Shown here: piece by piece, positions 22,851-35,109 of the stretch
Position numbering within the stretch: the first letter of the stretch is position 1
Layout: every line of letters starts with the position of its first letter
NCBI GenBank assembly: GCA_933228675.1
Contig: OW121741.1
Span: 17,185,771-17,249,770, forward strand
Source: Stomorhina lunata
Taxonomy: Eukaryota; Arthropoda; Insecta; Diptera; Rhiniidae
Direction of reading: 5' to 3'
Length of the DNA stretch: 64,000 nucleotides
Translations under genes and position numbers: made by a program
The notes under the pieces: model-generated
Told to the model about the DNA's origin: nothing
The model's database searches: none
The model's input: the letters and a program-made list of their open reading frames with translations, nothing else

Positions 22851-25105
22851 TTATTTTTTTGAGAAAATTTTCAAAAATTTATTATTTATATAAAAATTTT
22901 TTGGAAAAATAACTATTTTTAAAGGAAATTTTTCAAAAATTATCTATTTTTATAAGAAATTTTTTAAAAATATATTATTTTATAGGAAACTTTTCAAAAA
23001 TTTACTATTTTTGTGGGAAATTTTTCAAAAATTTCCTATTTTTATAGGAAATCGTTCAAAAATTTCCTATTTTTATAGGAAATTTTTCAAAAATTTCCTA
23101 TTTTCATAGGAAATTTTTCAAAAATTTCCTATTTTCAAAGGAAATTTTTCAAAAATTTCCTATTTTCATAGGAAATTTTTCAAAAATTTCCTATTTTTAT
23201 AGGAAATTGTTCAAAAATTTCCTATTTTTATAGGAAATTTTTCAAAAATTTCCTATTTTTATAGGAAATCGTTCAAAAATTTCCTATTTTTATAGGAAAT
23301 TTTTCAAAAATTTCCTATTTTTATAGGAAATTTTTCAAAAATTTCCTATTTTTATAGGAAAATTTTTCAAAAATTTCCTATTGTTATAGGAAATTTTTCA
23401 AAAATTTCCTATTTTTATAGGAAATTTTTCAAAAATTTCCTATCTTTATAGGAAATTTTTCAAAAATTTCCTATTTTTATAGGAAATTTTTCAAAAATTA
23501 CCTATTTTTATAGGAAATTTTTCAAAAATTTCCTATTTTTATAGAAAATTTTTCAAAAATTTCCTATTTTTATAGGAAATTTTTCAAAAATTTCCTATTT
23601 TTATAGAAAATTTTTCAAAAATTTCCTATTTTTATAGGAAATTTTTCAAAAATTTACTATTTTTATAGGAAATTTTTCAAAAATTTACTATTTTTATAGG
23701 AAATTTTTTCAAAAATTTACTATTTTTATAGGAAATTTTTCAAAAATTTACTATGTTTATAGGAAATTTTTCAAAAGTTTACTATTTTTATGGGAAATTT
23801 TTCAAAAATTTCCTATTTTCATAGGAAATTTTTCAAAAATTTCCTATTTTCATAGGAAATTTTTTAAAAATTTCCTATTTTCGTAGGAAATTTTTCAAAA
23901 ATTTCCTATTTTCATAGGAAATTTTTCAAAAATTTCCTATTTTCATAGGAAATTTTTAAAAAATTTCATATTTTTATAGGAAATTGTTCAAAAATTACCT
24001 ATTTTTATAGGAAATTTTTCAAAAATTTCCTATTTTTATAGGAAATTGTTCAAAAATTTCCTATTTTTATAGGAAATTTTTCAAAAATTTCCTATTTTTA
24101 TAGGAAAATTTTTCAAAAATTTCCTATTGTTATAGGAAATTTTTCAAAAATTTCCTATTTTTATAGGAAATTTTTCAAAAATTTCCTATCTTTATAGGAA
24201 ATTTTTCAAAAATTTCCTATTTTTATAGGAAATTTTTCAAAAATTACCTATTTTTATAGGAAATTTTTCAAAAATTTCCTATTTTTATAGGAAATTTTTC
24301 AAAAATTTACTATTTTTATAGGAAATTTTTCAAAAATTTACTTTTTTTATAGGAAATTTTTCAAAAGTTTACTATTTTTATGGGAAATTTTTCAAAAATT
24401 TCCTATTTTCATAGGAAATTTTTCAAAAATTTCCTATTTTCATAGGAAATTTTTCAAAAATTTCCTATTTTCATAGGAAATTTTTCAAAAATTTCCTATT
24501 TTCATAGGAAATTTTTCAAAAATTTCCTATTTTTACAGGAAATTTTTCAAAAATTTCCTATTTTTATAGGAAATTGTTCAAAAATTTCCTATTTTTATAG
24601 GAAATTTTTCAAAAATTTCCTATTTTTATAGGAAATTTTTCAAAAATTTCCTATTTTTATAGGAAATTGTTCAAAAATTTCCTATTTTTATAGGAAATTT
24701 TTCAAAAATTTCCTATTGTTATAGGAAATTTTAAAAAAATTTCCTATTTTTATAGGAAATTTTTCAAAAATTTCCTATTTTTATAGGAAATTTTTCAAAA
24801 ATTTCCTATTTTTATAGGAAATTTTTCAAAAATTACCTATTTTTATAGGAAATTTTTCAAAAATTTCCTATTTTTATAGGAAATTTTTCAAAAATTTCCT
24901 ATTTTTATAGGAAATTTTTCAAAAATTTCCTATTTTTATAGGAAATTTTTCAAAAATTTCCTATTTTTATAGGAAATTTTTCAAAAATTACCTATTTTTA
25001 TAGGAAATTTTTCAAAAATTTTCTATTTTTATAGGAAATTTTTCAAAAATTTCCTATTTTTATAGGAAATTTTTCAAAAATTTCCTATTTTTATAGGAAA
25101 TTTTT
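22851..25105 (-). repeat. 31-bp satellite family A with higher-order structure
   Basis: About seventy units, mostly near-identical. Marker variants repeat at fixed distance: ATTGTTATAGG at 23380 and 24126, TATCTTTATA at 23441 and 24187, TTACCTA at 23498 and 24244, each 746 bp apart (24 units plus 2 bp). A GGAAATCGTTC variant recurs 217 bp apart (exactly 7 units) near 23051 and 23268. A TTTTCATAGG variant forms three clusters. This is a segmental duplication inside the array, a young higher-order repeat. Confidence 0.97.
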
Positions 25106-25205
25106 CCTATAAAAATAGGAAAGTCTTCCTATCGTCAATTTTTCTATAGAAAAGTCTTCCTATCGTCATCTTTGATATAGAAAAGTCTTCCTATCGTCAA
25201 CTTTT
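25090..25205 (+). repeat. Junction of 31-bp families A and B
   Basis: The family-A array ends in TTTCCTATAAAAATAGGAAA and passes without spacer into three units with GTCTTCCTATCGTCA, the hallmark of family B, each joined to a TTTCTATAGAAAA core. The units show how one half of the 31-bp unit can be exchanged while the CTAT-centred palindrome is kept. Confidence 0.85.
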
Positions 25206-25467
25206 TTGCGATTGTGTGTATCATGCTTTTGATATCCCTTTTCATTTTTATCTTAATTACACTCTCACTTCTGATTTACTTGATTCTTCATTACACTTAT
25301 GTATTCAGTTGTCACTTTCAATACCACTTTGCCTTTAACTTTCCCCTTTTGTTTTATCCTTATTCATTTTCCAACTTCCACTGGGCTGAACATTTCATTC
25401 CCATTTTATGTAGTTCATTTATTCATTTTTTTTTGTGACATAAAGTTAAATTTTTTTTAATACTTAC

Positions 25468-25617
25468 GATAAAGTTTAATTGCTCCATCAGTATCACCCA
25501 ATGAGTTTTTGGCTACACAGCGATATGACCCAAAATCTAGTGCGTCAACATCATTTATGGTCAGACGCATTGTCATTTTATAGCCATTTTCATATGTTTC
25601 GGATACAAAACGTTCAC
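25468..25617 (-). CDS. DIP: DIP-family receptor, Ig3 second-half exon
   Basis: A 150-nt exon with acceptor CGTTGCAG and donor GTAAGTAT encodes residues 212-260 of the visible part. It reads ERFVSETYENGYKMTMRL, then TINDVDALDFGSYRCVAKNS, then LGDTDGAIKLY. The D-x-G-x-Y-x-C pattern (DFGSYRC) is the F-strand Cys and tyrosine corner of an Ig C2/I-set domain, pairing with the Cys in the exon at 34975. The LGDTDG turn and IKLY G-strand end the domain. As in other DIPs, it should act outside the cell in homophilic or Dpr-binding complexes on neurons, although binding is mainly by Ig1. Confidence 0.95.
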
Positions 25618-26270
25618 CTGCAACGAACGAAGAAAAAAGGAAACAAAAGGATATAAAATTAAATCATGAGACGTTTTTATGTGAGATAAAAGTAAAGTTA
25701 ATATACAATGAAAATCAAAAGGGACATACAAATTATAGGCCATGGGACTCAAAAGTGGCATTTAAAAATAAATTTTATTTTTTTCGCTTAAGCGTTAAAA
25801 AAAATTTAAAAACTGAACAAAAACCCTATACATAGTTGAGCCTTATAAAAAACGGCCTTATAATCAAGAGTATACTTTCATTTATTTAATGTTCAGCGAA
25901 ATGAACTGAATGCAACTGGAAAAAAATTTCCACATTGTGTTAAACATCTCATTGAGAATAATTGAAGCTGAACTATAAGTAGTTTTATTTTTTTTCCACA
26001 ACTTTTTAACCCATTTAACTATGTATAACTTTTAACGAATATTTTTTTTTGGGATATTTGAGTAAAAAAATTGATTATAATAAACTGAAGCAAAAGTTAA
26101 GTGAAAAATACTAAAAGATTGACAGCTCAAATAAATGGATTGCAAAACAAATGGTTGAAGAGATAAACAGAAAAAAGGATATATTTTCTGAATTAAAGAT
26201 CTCAAATTGATAGACAGAAGAAATTAAATACTAAAACATATTTATAGTAACAATACATTTTTTCTCGAAA
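25618..26270. other. Intron sequence
   Basis: AT-rich intron with no feature supported. The minus-strand frame at 25573-25761 is the exon above read through into intron. Confidence 0.5.
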
Positions 26271-26590
26271 ATTGTAAAAATTTCCTATAAAAGAAGAAAT
26301 TTTTGAAAAATTTTCTATACAAATAAAAATTTAAAAAAAAATTTCCAATAAAAAAAAAGAAATTTTGGAAAATTTTCCTATTAAATTAAAAAAAGTTTTG
26401 AAAACTTTACGATAAAAAAAAAAAATTTTTGAAAAATTTAATATAAAAATTAGAAATTTTGAAAAATGTTCTTATAAAAATGACAAATATTTAAAGAATT
26501 TCCTCTAAAGATAAGAAATTTTTGAAAAATTTCCTATAAAAAATGTTTAAAAAATTTACTAAGCAAAAAAAATTTACTATATAAAAAAAA
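26271..26590 (+). repeat. 31-bp satellite family A, short degenerate block adjoining family B
   Basis: About ten poorly conserved forward units, then a direct change to family B at about 26590. Confidence 0.85.
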
Positions 26591-28445
26591 TTTTCTATAG
26601 AAATGTCTTCCTATCGTCAACTTTTCTATAGAAATGTCTTTCTATCGTCAACTTTTCTATAGAAATGTCTTCCTATCGTCAACTTTTCTATAGAAATGTC
26701 TTCCTATCGTCAACTTTTCTATAGAAATGTCTTCCTATCGTCAACTTTTTTATAGAAATGTCTTCCATCGTCAAATTTTCTATAGAAATGTCTTCCTATC
26801 GTCAACCTTTCTATAGAAATGTCTTCCTATCGTCAACTTTTCTATAGAAAAGTCTTCCTATCTTCAACTTTTCTATAGAAATGTCTTCCTATTGTCAACT
26901 ATTCTATAGAAATGTCTTCCTATCGTCAACCTTTATATAGAAATGTCTTCCTATCGTCAACTTTTCTATAGAAAAGTCTTCCTATCTTCAACTTTTCTAT
27001 AGAAATGTCTTCCTATCGTCAACTTTTCTATAGAAATGTATTCCTATCGTCAACTTTTCTATAGAAATGTCTTCCTATCGTCAACTTTTCTATAGAAATG
27101 TCTTCCTATCGTCAACCTTTCTATAGAAATGTCTTCCTATCGTCAGCTTTTCTATAGAAATTGTTTCCCATCGTCAACGTTTCTATAGAAATGTCTTCCT
27201 ATCGTCAACTTTTCTATGGAAATGTATTCCTATCGTCAACTTTTCTATAGAAATGTCTTCCTATCGTCAACTTTTCTATAAAAATGTCTTCCTATCGTCA
27301 ACTTTTCTATAAAAATGTCTTCCTATCGTCAACTTATCCATAGAAATGTCTTCCCATCATCAATTTCTCTATAGAAATGTCTTCCTATTGTCAACTTTTC
27401 TATAGAAATGTATTCCTATCGTCAGCTTTTCTATAGAAATGTCTACCTATCGTCAACTTTTCTATAGAAAAGTCTTAATATCTTCAACTTTTCTATAGAA
27501 ATGTCTTCCTATTGTCAACTATTCTATAGAAATATCTTCCTATCGTCAACCTTTCTATAAAAATGTCTTCCCATCGTCAACTTTTCTATAGAAATGTCTT
27601 CCTATCTTCAACTTTTCTATAGAAATGTCTTCCTATCGTCAACTTTTTTATAGAAATGTCTTCCTATCGTCAACTTATCCATAGAAATGTCTTCCCATCG
27701 TCAATTTGCTTCTTCTACTAAATGATGATTTCTCTATAGAAATGTCTTCCTATCGTCAACTTTTCTATAGAAATGTATTCCTATCGTCAAGTTTTCTATA
27801 GAAATGTCTTTCTATCGTCAACTTTTCTATAGAAATGTCTTCCTATCGTCAACTTTTCTATAGAAATGTCTTCCTATCGTCAACTTTTCTATAGAAATGT
27901 CTTCCTATCGTCAACTTTTCTATAGAAATGTCTTCCTATCATCAACTTTTCTATAGAAATGTCTTCCTATCGTCAACTTTTCTATAGAAATGTCTTCCTA
28001 TCGTCAACTTTTCTATAGAAATGTCTTCCTATCGTCAACTTTTCTATAGAAATGTCTTCCTATCGTCAACTTTTCTATAGAAATGTCTTCCTATCGTCAA
28101 CTTTTCTATGGAAATGTCTTCCTATCGTCAACTTTTCGATAGAAATGGTTTCTTATCGTCAACTTTTCTATAGAAATGTCTTCCTATCGTCAACTTTTCT
28201 ATAGAAATGTCTTTCTATCGTCAACTTTTCTACAGAAATGTCTTCCTATCGTCAACTTTTCTATAGAAATGTCTTCCTATCGTCAACTTTTCTATAGAAA
28301 TGTCTTCCTATCGTCAACTTTTCTATAGAAATGTCTTCCTATCGTCAGTTTTTCTATAAAAATATTCTTTTATCGTCAACTTTCCTATAGAAATGTCTTA
28401 CTATCGTCAACTTTTCTATAGAAATGTCTTCGTATCTCTATAGAA
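26591..28445 (+). repeat. 31-bp satellite family B
   Basis: About sixty tandem copies of a 31-bp unit made of TTTTCTATAGAAATG followed by TCTTCCTATCGTCAAC. TTTCTATAGAAA is a perfect 12-bp palindrome. Common variants (AGTCTTCC, TATCTTCAAC, CATCGTCAA) recur, for example the pair of AAAAGTCTTCC-type units near 26850 and 26970, which suggests block duplication. It is interrupted once by non-repeat DNA at 27705-27730. No spacers, so not CRISPR. Confidence 0.96.
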
Positions 28446-29220
28446 ATTTAAAAGATTTTATCTAAAAATAAATCTCTCTAATCATAATAACTGGCCTTCC
28501 CAAGTACTGTATTCATATTTTAACTGAAATCCTGCAATCAAAAGTATTGAGTCTCCATAGCAATAACAATTTATTTAGCATTAAGTCCAACCCAAAATAC
28601 TTCTATAAAATTTAGAAACTTTTAAATGTATTTTTATCTCAATGGTAATGATGTTGCTAAAATTAAGCAAAAAAATATATAAATTTTTAAGGAAAATACC
28701 AAAAATTTTCTTTATTTGTTTTCTTACTTTGAGGTCTTATGCATGACTTCATGTGTAGCCTGAAGGGATTTAATATTTGTATTGCGTTTGCAAGAATATT
28801 CATGTCAAATAAATATTTTGAAAACTTACACATACAACAAATACAAATAAATTAAATAAGAAATAAATATATAAAGAGATAAATATATACATAATTGTAT
28901 AAATGTTAAATTTAATTTACTCTAGTATTTGATTTCGTTTATTTTATTGATACAAATCACTTGAGTTGAATATTAAGCAGCTGCATGTGTATTTCGTATG
29001 CTCGATTGGACATATAAAATGGATACTTTGGCTTCTTGTCTGTTTGTCTGTCTGTGTGTAAAGGCAGATGTTTAATGTCGAAAAGTAGTAAAACTTTCAC
29101 AGATTTAATTACAGCAACGAAAAGTAGATCAATTTATTCTGTGTATTCTGGGTATTTGTTAAAATTGTAATTAAATTTAGGGTAACTTTAAGAACTTATT
29201 GGAAACCACTTCAAACTATA
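28446..29220. other. Intron sequence with a short TCTG run
   Basis: AT-rich. TTGTCTGTTTGTCTGTCTGT near 29036-29055 resembles the GTCY tract of mini-me elements, but the flanking core is not clear enough to call an element. Confidence 0.45.
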
Positions 29221-30725
29221 AAGAAATTTTTGAAAAATTTTTTATAAAAATAAGAAAATTTTCTTGTAAAACTAAGAAATTTTTGAAAAATTTCCTATAA
29301 AAATAAGAAATTTTTGAAAAATTTCCTATAAAAATAAGACATTTTTGAAAAATTTCCTATAAAATAAAGAAATTTTTTCGAAAAATTGCTATTAAAATAA
29401 CAAATTTTTTAAATATTTCCTATAAAAATAATAAATTTTTAAAAAATTTTCTATAAAAATAAGAAGTATTTGAAAAATTTCCTATAAATATAAGAAATTT
29501 TTGAAAATTTTACTATAAAAATATGAAATTTTTGAAAAACTTCAATAAAAATAGAAATTTTTTTTAAAATTTCCTTCAAAAATAGAAAATTTTTGAAGAG
29601 TTTCCTGTAAAAATAAGAAATTTTTGAAAATTTTACTATAAAAATAAGAAATTTTTGAAAAACTTCTTATAAAAATAGAAAATTTTTTAAAAATTTTCTG
29701 CAAAAATAGAAAATTTTTGAAAAATTTCTTATCAAAATAAGAAATTTTTGAACACTTTCCTATAAAAATAAGAAAATTTTTAAAAATTACCTATAAAAAT
29801 GAGAAATTTTTTAAATATTTCCTATAAAAATAAGAAATTAAAACAAAAACTTTTTTTGAATAATTTCCTATAAAAATACGAAATTTTTGAACAGTTTCCT
29901 ATAAAAATAAGAAAATTTTTAAAAGTTTCCTATAAAAAGCAGAAATTTTTCAAAAATTTCCTATAAAAATAAGAAATTTTTGAAAAAAATTCTATAAAAT
30001 TTCCTATAAAAATAAGACATTTTTGAATAATTTCCTAAATATATAGGAATTTTTGAAAGATTTCCAATAAAAATAGAAATTTTTTTTAAAATTTCCTAGA
30101 AAATTATGAAATGATTAAAAAATTTCTTATTAAAATAAGAACTTTTTTGAAAAATTATTCATAAAAATAGAAAAAAATTCCAATAAAAATCATAAAAATA
30201 GAAAAAATTTCCAATAAAAATCAGAATTTTTTGAAAATTTCCTATAGAAATAAGAAATTTTTGAAAAATTTTCTATAAAAAAGGAAAATTTTAGAAAAAA
30301 TTCCTATAAAAATAAAAAAAATTTTTCTTTAAAAATAGAAAATTTTTGAAAAAATTCCGATTAAATTTGAAAAATTGCCTGTAAAATAGAAAATTTTTGA
30401 AAAATTTTCTATGAAAATGAAAATTATTTGAAAATTTTCCTATAAAAATAGAAAATTTTTGAAAAATTTCCTATAAAAATAGAAGAATTTCCTGTAAAAA
30501 TAGAAAATTTTTTTAAAAATTTTCTATGAAAATGAAAAATATTTGAAAATTTTCCTGTAAAAATAGAATACTTTTGGAAAAAATATAAAATTTTTGAAAA
30601 ATTTGTTATAAAAATAGAAAACTTTTGAAAAGTTTCCTATAAAGATAGAGAATTTTTCAAAAATTTCCTATAAAAATATAAAATATTTTTAAAATTTTAT
30701 TTTATATTTTTCGAAAAATTTCCTA
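29221..30725 (+). repeat. 31-bp satellite family A, forward, degenerate
   Basis: About fifty diverged units of the TTTTTGAAAAATTTCCTAT type with many indels; no homogeneous core. Confidence 0.93.
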
Positions 30726-31395
30726 TTAGACAGATCAAAGAGATAAACTGCTATAGAAACTATTTTACACACAAACTGAAATTTATTTAAATGGAAAATG
30801 ACTTGAAGCTGAGAAATGCGTAAACTTTCAAGAATGTGTTAAACTATTTGTGTGCGTATATGTGAGAGAAGATATTTTATGTAAAGAATCAGTTTTCACT
30901 TGGTCTGTCTAGGAATTTGTATGCCTATGTAGACTCCATTTATATGTATGTGTTTGAATATCTGATTAAGATTCAATATGTCTTTCAGTCTTTACACAAT
31001 GACTTAATGAATTTGATTCTATCATCATTTTCCCTTAGTAGTAGTAGTAGTAGTCAAGGAGTAGCAGTAGTCGGTAATAGTATCAACTTCTTAAATCTTT
31101 TACCAACAAAAGAGTTCTTTGTTTGCTTCTTCTACTAAATGATTACAAATGTGGACAAACAGAATAAGTAATGAATTCTACCTTTTAAGAATAATGAATA
31201 ACAATCAATGATTTGGCTTTAGTTCCTGATACACACGTTAACAATAATAAAAACCAGGAAGGCCGAAAGGTAATCAAATTCAATTCACTTAAATGTAGTA
31301 GTGTTAGCAAGGCCTGAGGCGTTGGTTTGAGAAGGGGTTAATATAAATTGTATCAAACCTAATAGCCTTAAGGGATTCATGATTTTATATAAATT
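30726..31395. other. Intron sequence with an AGT microsatellite
   Basis: AT-rich intron with a run of about six AGT triplets near 31036-31054. The frame at 30917-31138 has no recognisable domain. The 22 bases at 31122-31143 recur inside the family-B satellite at 27705-27726. Confidence 0.5.
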
Positions 31396-34300
31396 TCACA
31401 AAAATTTTTAATTTTTTTTAGAAAATTATTCTTATTATAGGAATTTTTAAAAAAATTTTTATTTTTCTATTGAATTTTTGAAAATTTTCTTTTTTTGCAG
31501 AAAATTGTTCAAAATTTTCCTATTTTTATAGGAACTTTTTTAAATTTTTTTTATTTGAAAGGAAATTTTTAAAAAATTTTTCATTTTAAAAGAAAACCTT
31601 TCAAAAATTACTATTTAAAAAAAAATTCTTTTATAGGAAATTTAAAAAAAAAATCTCATTTTCATAGAAAAATTTTCAAAAATTTCTTATTTTTATAGGA
31701 AAATTTTCAAAAATTTCCTGCTTTTATAGGAAATTTTTCAAAAATTTACTATTTTGATAGGAAACTTTTCAAAAATTTCTTATTTTTATAGGAAATTTTT
31801 CAAAAATTTCCTATTTTTATAGGAAATTTTTCAAAAACTTCCTATTTTTTTAGGAAATTTTTCAAAAATTTCCTATTTTTATAGGAAATTTTTCAAAAAT
31901 TTCCTATTTTTATAGGAAATTTTTCAAAAATTTCCTATTTTTATAGGAAATTTTTCAAAAATTTCCTATTTTTATAGAAAATTTTTCAAAAATTTCCTAT
32001 TTTTATAGGAAATTTTTCAAAAATTTCCTATTTTTATAGGAAATTTTTCAAAAATTTCTTATTTTTATAGGAAATTTTTCAAAAATTTCCTATTTTTATA
32101 GGAAATTTTTCAAAAATTTCCTATTTTTATAGGAAATTTTTCAAAAATTTCCTATTTTTATAGGAAATTTTTCAAAAATTTCCTATTTTTATAGGAAAAT
32201 TTTCAAAAATTTCCTATTTTTATAGGAAATTTTTCAAAAATTTCCTATTTTTATAGGAAATTTTTCAAAAATTTCCTATTTTTATAGGAAATTTTTCAAA
32301 AATTTCCTATTTTTATAGGAAATTTTTCAAAAATTTTCTATTTTTATAGGAAATTTTTCAAAAATTTCCTATTTTTATAGGAAATTTTTCAAAAATTTCC
32401 TATTTTTATAGGAAATTTTTCAAAAATTTCCTATTTTTATAGGAAATTTTTCAAAAATTTCCTATTTTTATAGGAAATTTTTCAAAAATTTCCTATTTTT
32501 ATAGGAAATTTTTCAAAAATTTCCTATTTTTATAGGAAATTTTTCAAAAATTTCCTATTTTTATAGGAAATTTTTCAAAAATTTCCTATTTTTATAGGAA
32601 ATTTTTCAAAAATTTCCTATTTTTATAGGAAATTTTTCAAAAATTTCCTATTTTTATAGGAAATTTTTCAAAAATTTCCTATTTTTATAGGAAATTTTTC
32701 AAAAATTTCCTATTTTTATAGGAAATTTTTCAAAAATTTCCTATTTTTATAGGAAATTTTTCAAAAATTTCCTATTTTTATAGGAAATTTTTCAAAAATT
32801 TCCTATTTTTATAGGAAATTTTTCAAAAATTTCCTATTTTTATAGGAAATTTTTCAAAAATTTCCTATTTTTATAGGAAATTTTTCAAAAATTTCCTATT
32901 TTTATAGGAAATTTTTCAAAAATTTCCTATTTTTATAGGAAATTTTTCAAAAATTTCCTATTTTTATAGGAAATTTTTCAAAAATTTCCTATTTTTATAG
33001 GAAATTTTTCAAAAATTTCCTATTTTTATAGGAAATTTTTCAAAAATTTCCTATTTTTAAAGGAAATTTTTCAAAAATTTCCTATTTTTATAGGAAATTT
33101 TTCAAAAATTTCCTATTTTTATAGGAAATTTTTCAAAAATTTCCTATTTTTATAGGAAATTTTTCAAAAATTTCCTATTTTTATAGGAAATTTTTCAAAA
33201 ATTTCCTATTTTTATAGGAAATTTTTCAAAAATTTCCTATTTTTATAGGAAATTTTTCAAAAATTTCCTATTTTTATAGGAAATTTTTCAAAAATTTCCT
33301 ATTTTTATAGGAAATTTTTCAAAAATTTCCTATTTTTATAGGAAATTTTTCAAAAATTTCCTATTTTTATAGGAAATTTTTCAAAAATTTCCTATTTTTA
33401 TAGGAAATTTTTCAAAAATTTCCTATTTTTATAGGAAATTTTTCAAAAATTTCCTATTTTTATAGGAAATTTTTCAAAAATTTCCTATTTTTATAGGAAA
33501 TTTTTCAAAAATTTCCTATTTTTATAGGAAATTTTTCAAAAATTTCCTATTTTTATAGGAAATTTTTCAAAAATTTCCTATTTTTATAGGAAATTTTTCA
33601 AAAATTTCCTATTTTTATAGGAAATTTTTCAAAAATTTCCTATTTTTATAGGAAATTTTTCAAAAATTTCCTATTTTTATAGGAAATTTTTCAAAAAATT
33701 CCTATTTTTATAGGAAAATTTTCAAAAATTTCCTATTTTTATAGGAAACTTTTCAAAAATTTCTTGGTTTTATAGGAAACTTTTTAAAAATTTCTTGGTT
33801 TGATAGGAAACTTTTTAAAAATTTAATAGTTTTATAGGAAATTTTTCAAAAATTTCCTATTTTTATAGGAAATTTTTGAAAAATTTCCTATTTTTATAGA
33901 ACATTTTTGAAAAATTTCTTATTTTTATAGGCAATTCTTCAAAAAAATTTTTATTTTCATAGGGAATTTTTAAAAAATTTCTTATTTTCATATTAAATTT
34001 TCAAAAATTTCTCATTTTTATAGAAAAATTTTCAAGGATTCCTTATTTTTATGGAAAATTTGTCAAACATTTTTTATTTCTATAGGAAATTTTTTAAAAA
34101 TATTTTATTTTTATATAAAACTTTTCAAAAATTTTTTATTTTTATAGGAAGTTTTTCAAAAATTTTCTATTTTTATATGGAGTTTTTGAAAAATTTCCTA
34201 TTTTTATAGGAAATTTTTCAAAAATTTCTTGTTTTTATAGGATTTTTTTTTAATTTCTTTTTTTTTTGTAGGAAATATTTCAAATATGTCTTATTTCTAT

Positions 34301-34420
34301 TAAAAGTTTTTTATTTTTATAAAAAAATTTTCACAAAATCTTACTTTTATACGAAATTTTTCAAAAATTGTTTGTTTTAATAGGAAATTTTTAAAAAAAT
34401 TTTCGTTTTTATAGAACATT
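31396..34420 (-). repeat. 31-bp satellite family A, large homogeneous array
   Basis: A core from about 31790 to 33720 holds about sixty nearly identical units of TTTTTCAAAAATTTCC and TATTTTTATAGGAAA. Both edges (31396-31700 and 33760-34420) are progressively decayed. This is the most homogeneous family-A array in the window, so probably the most recently expanded. Confidence 0.98.
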
Positions 34421-34974
34421 TTCTCTTTTTTTTTCCTGTCTCCCTGTTTCTGAAATTAGTTGAAATCTCTTGATGAGTTAAACCTATATCTAGTAAAAAT
34501 ATTTGCTTAAGAATTTAAATCCTGTCTCTTCATTCGCTGCCTATGTATTTGTATGTATGGCTGTATATAAATCTTCATGTGTTAGTATATGTGAGCAAAT
34601 ATAGCAGTTTTCAACTCTTCATCAAATATTTAATTTTTGGGATGAGATAACACAAAAATTTCGAATTAAAATTTGAATAGTTTTGTGGTTTATGGCTGCA
34701 GAATATTAAGTAGTAAATGATTTTTATTCTACTATTTTTTTTTCATTCGTTTTTTCTCTTAGCATTATTCAATTAATTTCTATAGATATTTTTTCTGCAG
34801 TTTGTTTTCTTTCATCTCCACAATTTGGTTTTTTCCTTTTTTTGTTTAATTCATTCGATGCTCTGGAATATTTGAAAGCATTCACCAAAAAACGTACATG
34901 TCTCCAAAAACTACCCACAAGAACTGAAAACCTCCTTTGGCACTTTCGTAATATAAAAGAGTTTTCCTACTTAC
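34421..34974. other. Intron sequence next to the Ig3 first-half exon
   Basis: AT-rich, non-repetitive; the last bases are the intron donor side of the exon at 34975. Confidence 0.5.
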
Positions 34975-35109
34975 CCGGCACAATAATTGTGTCATTTTTC
35001 ATCCAATAGTTTATTGATTTTGGAAATGCTTCAGATTGGCATTCAAGTGTAATATTTTGTCCGATTGCAGCACCAACTAATTGATTTTGTATCCAAATCA
35101 TGGGTGGAA
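34975..35109 (-). CDS. DIP: DIP-family receptor, Ig3 first-half exon
   Basis: A 135-nt exon with acceptor CTGCACAG and donor GTAAGTAGG encodes residues 167-210 of the visible part; a split codon gives Phe at the start. It reads FPPMIWIQNQLVGAAIGQ, then NITLECQSEAFPKSINYW, then MKNDTIIVP. This is the A-to-D strand half of the third Ig domain. The Cys in LECQS is the B-strand disulfide partner of the Cys in YRCVAKN in the next exon, and the Trp of NYWMK is the core C-strand Trp. NIT and NDT are candidate N-glycosylation sites. The exon is followed by a 9.4-kb satellite-filled intron. Confidence 0.96.

Noticed and set aside
26591..28445. Regular 31-bp repeats resembling a CRISPR array
   Set aside because: Units are contiguous with no spacers, the genome is eukaryotic and no cas-like genes exist.
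29036..29060. Possible mini-me element at a TCTG run
   Set aside because: The run is there but I could not find the core on its side, so it may be a simple microsatellite.
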